Positions 5,062-6,385 of a stretch of DNA of 6,385 nt are shown here, one piece after another. The notes under the pieces were generated by a model. The model saw only the letters and a program-made list of their open reading frames with translations, ran no database searches and was not told where the DNA came from. Position numbers and translations under genes: made by a program. The stretch comes from Candidatus Baldrarchaeota archaeon (lineage in GTDB: Archaea; Asgardarchaeota; Baldrarchaeia; Baldrarchaeales; DXJG01). The stretch lies in NCBI GenBank assembly GCA_030587435.1, contig JAUQZC010000051.1, positions 1 through 6,385 on the forward strand, written 5' to 3'. The stretch's first letter is position 1. Each line of letters opens with the position of its first letter.

Positions 5062-5403
5062 TCAAAACAGTATCGTATCAACAGCGTTAACAAGTTTTAA
5101 CCAAAAGGCTTTCATCTGGTTCAAAACTTCTAGGCCTAAAGGTAAAATGTTATAGTATTTTCTTGCTTTCCCTTCTTTGAATCTCCATTCCCCTTTAATG
5201 TACCTTTTTTCCTCTAAGCGACGTAGGAGAGGATATAAGGTTCCTTCTTCGACGCTGAGTATACCGTCACTTAGCTTGGTGAGCATTTTTGAGATTTCAT
5301 ATCCGTACATTTCCTTAGTACTTAGCAGGGATAAGATACACATTTCAATGACCCCGCGTCTAATTTCCTTTTTCCATTTTTCAACTTCAAAGACTCCATC
5401 CAT
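5062..5403 (-). CDS. PadR-family transcriptional regulator
   Basis: Predicted 113 residues from ATG 5403 with AGGAGG at 5410-5415, 6 bases upstream. It is a complete short PadR (subfamily with one C-terminal helix). Family marks are GVIEMCILSLLS (17-28), MYGYEISKML (32-41), the recognition and wing region EEGTLYPLLRRLEEKRYI (52-69), and GKARKYYNILPLG (78-90). The last helix (about 91-112) should form the dimer. PadR proteins bind palindromic operators, usually repressing their own operon and a membrane partner. Here the partner is the HAAS membrane protein immediately downstream, and a run of palindromes covers the expected transcript start (5426-5442), so self-repression is likely. The ligand or signal is not visible. 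Confidence 0.93.
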   Translation of the reverse strand: MDGVFEVEKWKKEIRRGVIEMCILSLLSTKEMYGYEISKMLTKLSDGILSVEEGTLYPLLRRLEEKRYIKGEWRFKEGKARKYYNILPLGLEVLNQMKAFWLKLVNAVDTILF

Positions 5404-5409
5404 GAAATG

Positions 5410-5462
5410 CCTCCTATATACCTAGTAGTACTATGTACATAGAATCACTTAGTATTTATAAA
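5410..5462 (-). promoter_or_regulatory. padR promoter with palindromic operator
   Basis: Leftward TATA box TTTATAAATA at 5453-5462 predicts a transcript start near 5431. A perfect 12-base palindrome CTATGTACATAG (5431-5442) and an adjoining 8-base palindrome TAGTACTA (5426-5433) cover that point, followed by AGGAGG at 5410-5415. ATGT/ACAT half sites resemble known PadR operators. Binding here would block transcription of both genes of the operon. Confidence 0.6.
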
Positions 5463-5532
5463 AATATCGGAAAACACACTGAGCAAAACCGGATAGGGCG
5501 ACAAAATTAGTAAAGAATTACACATCATTAAA

Positions 5533-6162
5533 TTAACTCCTCTTAGTTTTCTTTCTCAGTCTTGGTATAAACATTGGGACATTTTTCCTATATTTTTCAT
5601 ATTCCTCACCAAATTCTCTTGTCAACTCCTTTTCCTCTTTCCACGATATAAGGTAAACAATTACAGCTATTAATGGAGTTGACAGTAAAGAGTAGAGAGA
5701 TGATAGTAGAAATGAAATGCCTACGTGAGCAAGTAATCCGCCCAAGTATTGTGGATGCCTAACGACAGAATAAACACCTTTAGTAATGATTTTATCTGTT
5801 CTATGCGTTTCCGCAACCCTCAAGGTGACCTCTTTTACTCCACTAATACCAAACCAAGCACCCAACACAAAGAACGGAGCAAAAATTACCAGGTGAAGTA
5901 GAGGTACTTTTAAACCTACAGCTGGTAAACCTATCACTATGCTTTGAAGAATTGGAACGGTAAATCTAGGTTGAGGTGAAATCCATACTCCAATCCAAAA
6001 AAGGAAAAACAGCCAGCCAGAAATTATACCGCATATTTCTCCTATTCTCTTTCCTCTTTCTTTTCCATATTTTTCTTCAAGCTTTAAATGTTCCACTGAT
6101 ATAAAATGAACGGGAATTACCGCAATCATACCCATAATGCAAGTAAAAAACCAAATATACAT
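5533..6162 (-). CDS. Isoprenylcysteine/phospholipid methyltransferase-like membrane enzyme
   Basis: Predicted 209 residues from ATG 6162, with GGTGAT 8 bases upstream. The protein is hydrophobic, with likely membrane helices near residues 1-21, 42-62, 70-82, 88-108 and, as one or two segments, 138-173. The C-terminal part has the marks of the ICMT/PEMT family: TKGVYSVVRHPQYLGG (127-142), where the RHPxYxG motif helps to bind S-adenosylmethionine, and a final amphipathic stretch EEKELTREFGEEYEKYRK (176-193) before the PMFIPR end. Such enzymes methylate lipid-linked or membrane-embedded substrates from the cytosolic face. The substrate in Archaea is generally unknown; an isoprenoid-linked or lipid head-group target is possible. 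It is upstream of padR on the same strand with 129 bases between, and padR has its own promoter, so the link may be loose. Length is normal and no residue of the motif is missing. Confidence 0.85.
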   Translation of the reverse strand: MYIWFFTCIMGMIAVIPVHFISVEHLKLEEKYGKERGKRIGEICGIISGWLFFLFWIGVWISPQPRFTVPILQSIVIGLPAVGLKVPLLHLVIFAPFFVLGAWFGISGVKEVTLRVAETHRTDKIITKGVYSVVRHPQYLGGLLAHVGISFLLSSLYSLLSTPLIAVIVYLISWKEEKELTREFGEEYEKYRKNVPMFIPRLRKKTKRS

Positions 6163-6194
6163 CTTCTCCCATCACCATCTATTTCACTTCAGGA

Positions 6195-6222
6195 CTACAC
6201 TATGCATTGTAGAGAATATTAG
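6195..6222. promoter_or_regulatory. Divergent control region between methyltransferase and right-edge gene
   Basis: A 5-base inverted repeat CTACA (6195-6199) and TGTAG (6208-6212) surrounds ATGCAT. The leftward strand has TATA-like CTAATATTCT at about 6213-6222, which would start methyltransferase transcripts near 6190. One site here could control both directions. Evidence is sequence pattern only. Confidence 0.3.
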
Positions 6223-6241
6223 AATTCACCGTGTTACAAAC

Positions 6242-6385
6242 ATGAAGGTTTCCACAGCAGATTTAAGAAGGGCAGCCGTCGTTTATGAAACTCTTAAAAA
6301 TATAAAGAAGTACATTGATAGGTTAAGGCCTTTAGAGGGGAAAACAATTAAGATAGAAGTTCAAGTTCTTGCATTTGGGGACAAG
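6242..6385 (+). CDS. Partial gene cut by window end, weakly neutral-ceramidase-like
   Basis: From ATG 6242 the frame runs open for 48 codons to the window edge, starting MKVSTADLRRAAVVYETL. A helix-rich charged segment is followed by GKTIKIEVQVLAFGDK. The pattern EVQxLxxGD resembles the strand seen in the neutral/alkaline ceramidase-like hydrolase family shortly before a GxPGE motif, which would lie just outside the window. In that family this segment falls far inside the protein, so if the match is right the gene is missing its N-terminal half or is a degraded copy. No ribosome binding site precedes the ATG, and the frame stays open upstream through antisense of the methyltransferase gene, so the start is uncertain. 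An unrelated small protein is equally possible. Confidence 0.4.
   Translation, partial: MKVSTADLRRAAVVYETLKNIKKYIDRLRPLEGKTIKIEVQVLAFGDK

Noticed and set aside
5177..5425. Rightward frame opposite padR
   Set aside because: Antisense shadow of a textbook PadR protein; serine-rich with no start signals.

Overview
The window reads as a piece of an AT-rich archaeal chromosome, about one third G+C by eye. Pointers to Archaea are: strong GGTGA/GGAGG ribosome binding sites combined with TATA-like boxes about 25 bases upstream of inferred transcript starts, frequent TTG and GTG starts, a VapBC pair of archaeal type, a PadR regulator next to a HAAS-domain membrane protein, and the C-terminal end of an archaeal-type tyrosine recombinase. 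A thermophilic Thermoproteota/Bathyarchaeia-like host would fit, but this is inference from gene style, not a phylogenetic result.

Left part (1-1858): a broken integrase C-terminal domain (140-436) lies next to a leftward cluster of three short membrane proteins (53, 142 and 68 residues; the 53-residue gene starts with GTG). The first two genes each follow a similar A+T-rich promoter-like block, and the last two overlap by 23 bases. Upstream of the cluster is a small array of TTACGTAA-centred repeats, then a lysine-rich 108-residue protein of unknown function with a hairpin at its inferred transcript start.

Middle (1859-3369): a 350-base divergent intergenic region with scattered related repeats leads into a rightward VapB-VapC toxin-antitoxin pair. 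vapC is out of frame after codon 10, exactly at a TTT CGG site that resembles known +1 slippery sequences, so it is either a broken toxin or a programmed-frameshift gene. Facing it is a small ribbon-helix-helix protein with an N-terminal CxxC pair. Integrase remnant, toxin-antitoxin pair and orphan DNA-binding protein together suggest an old mobile-element landing zone.

Right part (3370-6385): a long non-coding stretch holds a G+C-rich (about 58%) nested stem-loop at 3705-3782, the best candidate for a non-coding RNA. Then, all leftward, come a PadR regulator plus HAAS-type six-helix membrane protein operon (strongly coupled, with palindromes at the PadR transcript start) and, upstream of it, an isoprenylcysteine/phospholipid methyltransferase-like membrane enzyme. 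A rightward reading frame entering from 6242 and cut by the window edge weakly resembles the neutral-ceramidase-like family.

The likely functional units are the PadR-HAAS envelope-response module, the VapBC pair, and the small membrane-protein cluster. No tRNA, rRNA, CRISPR array or complete insertion sequence was found.
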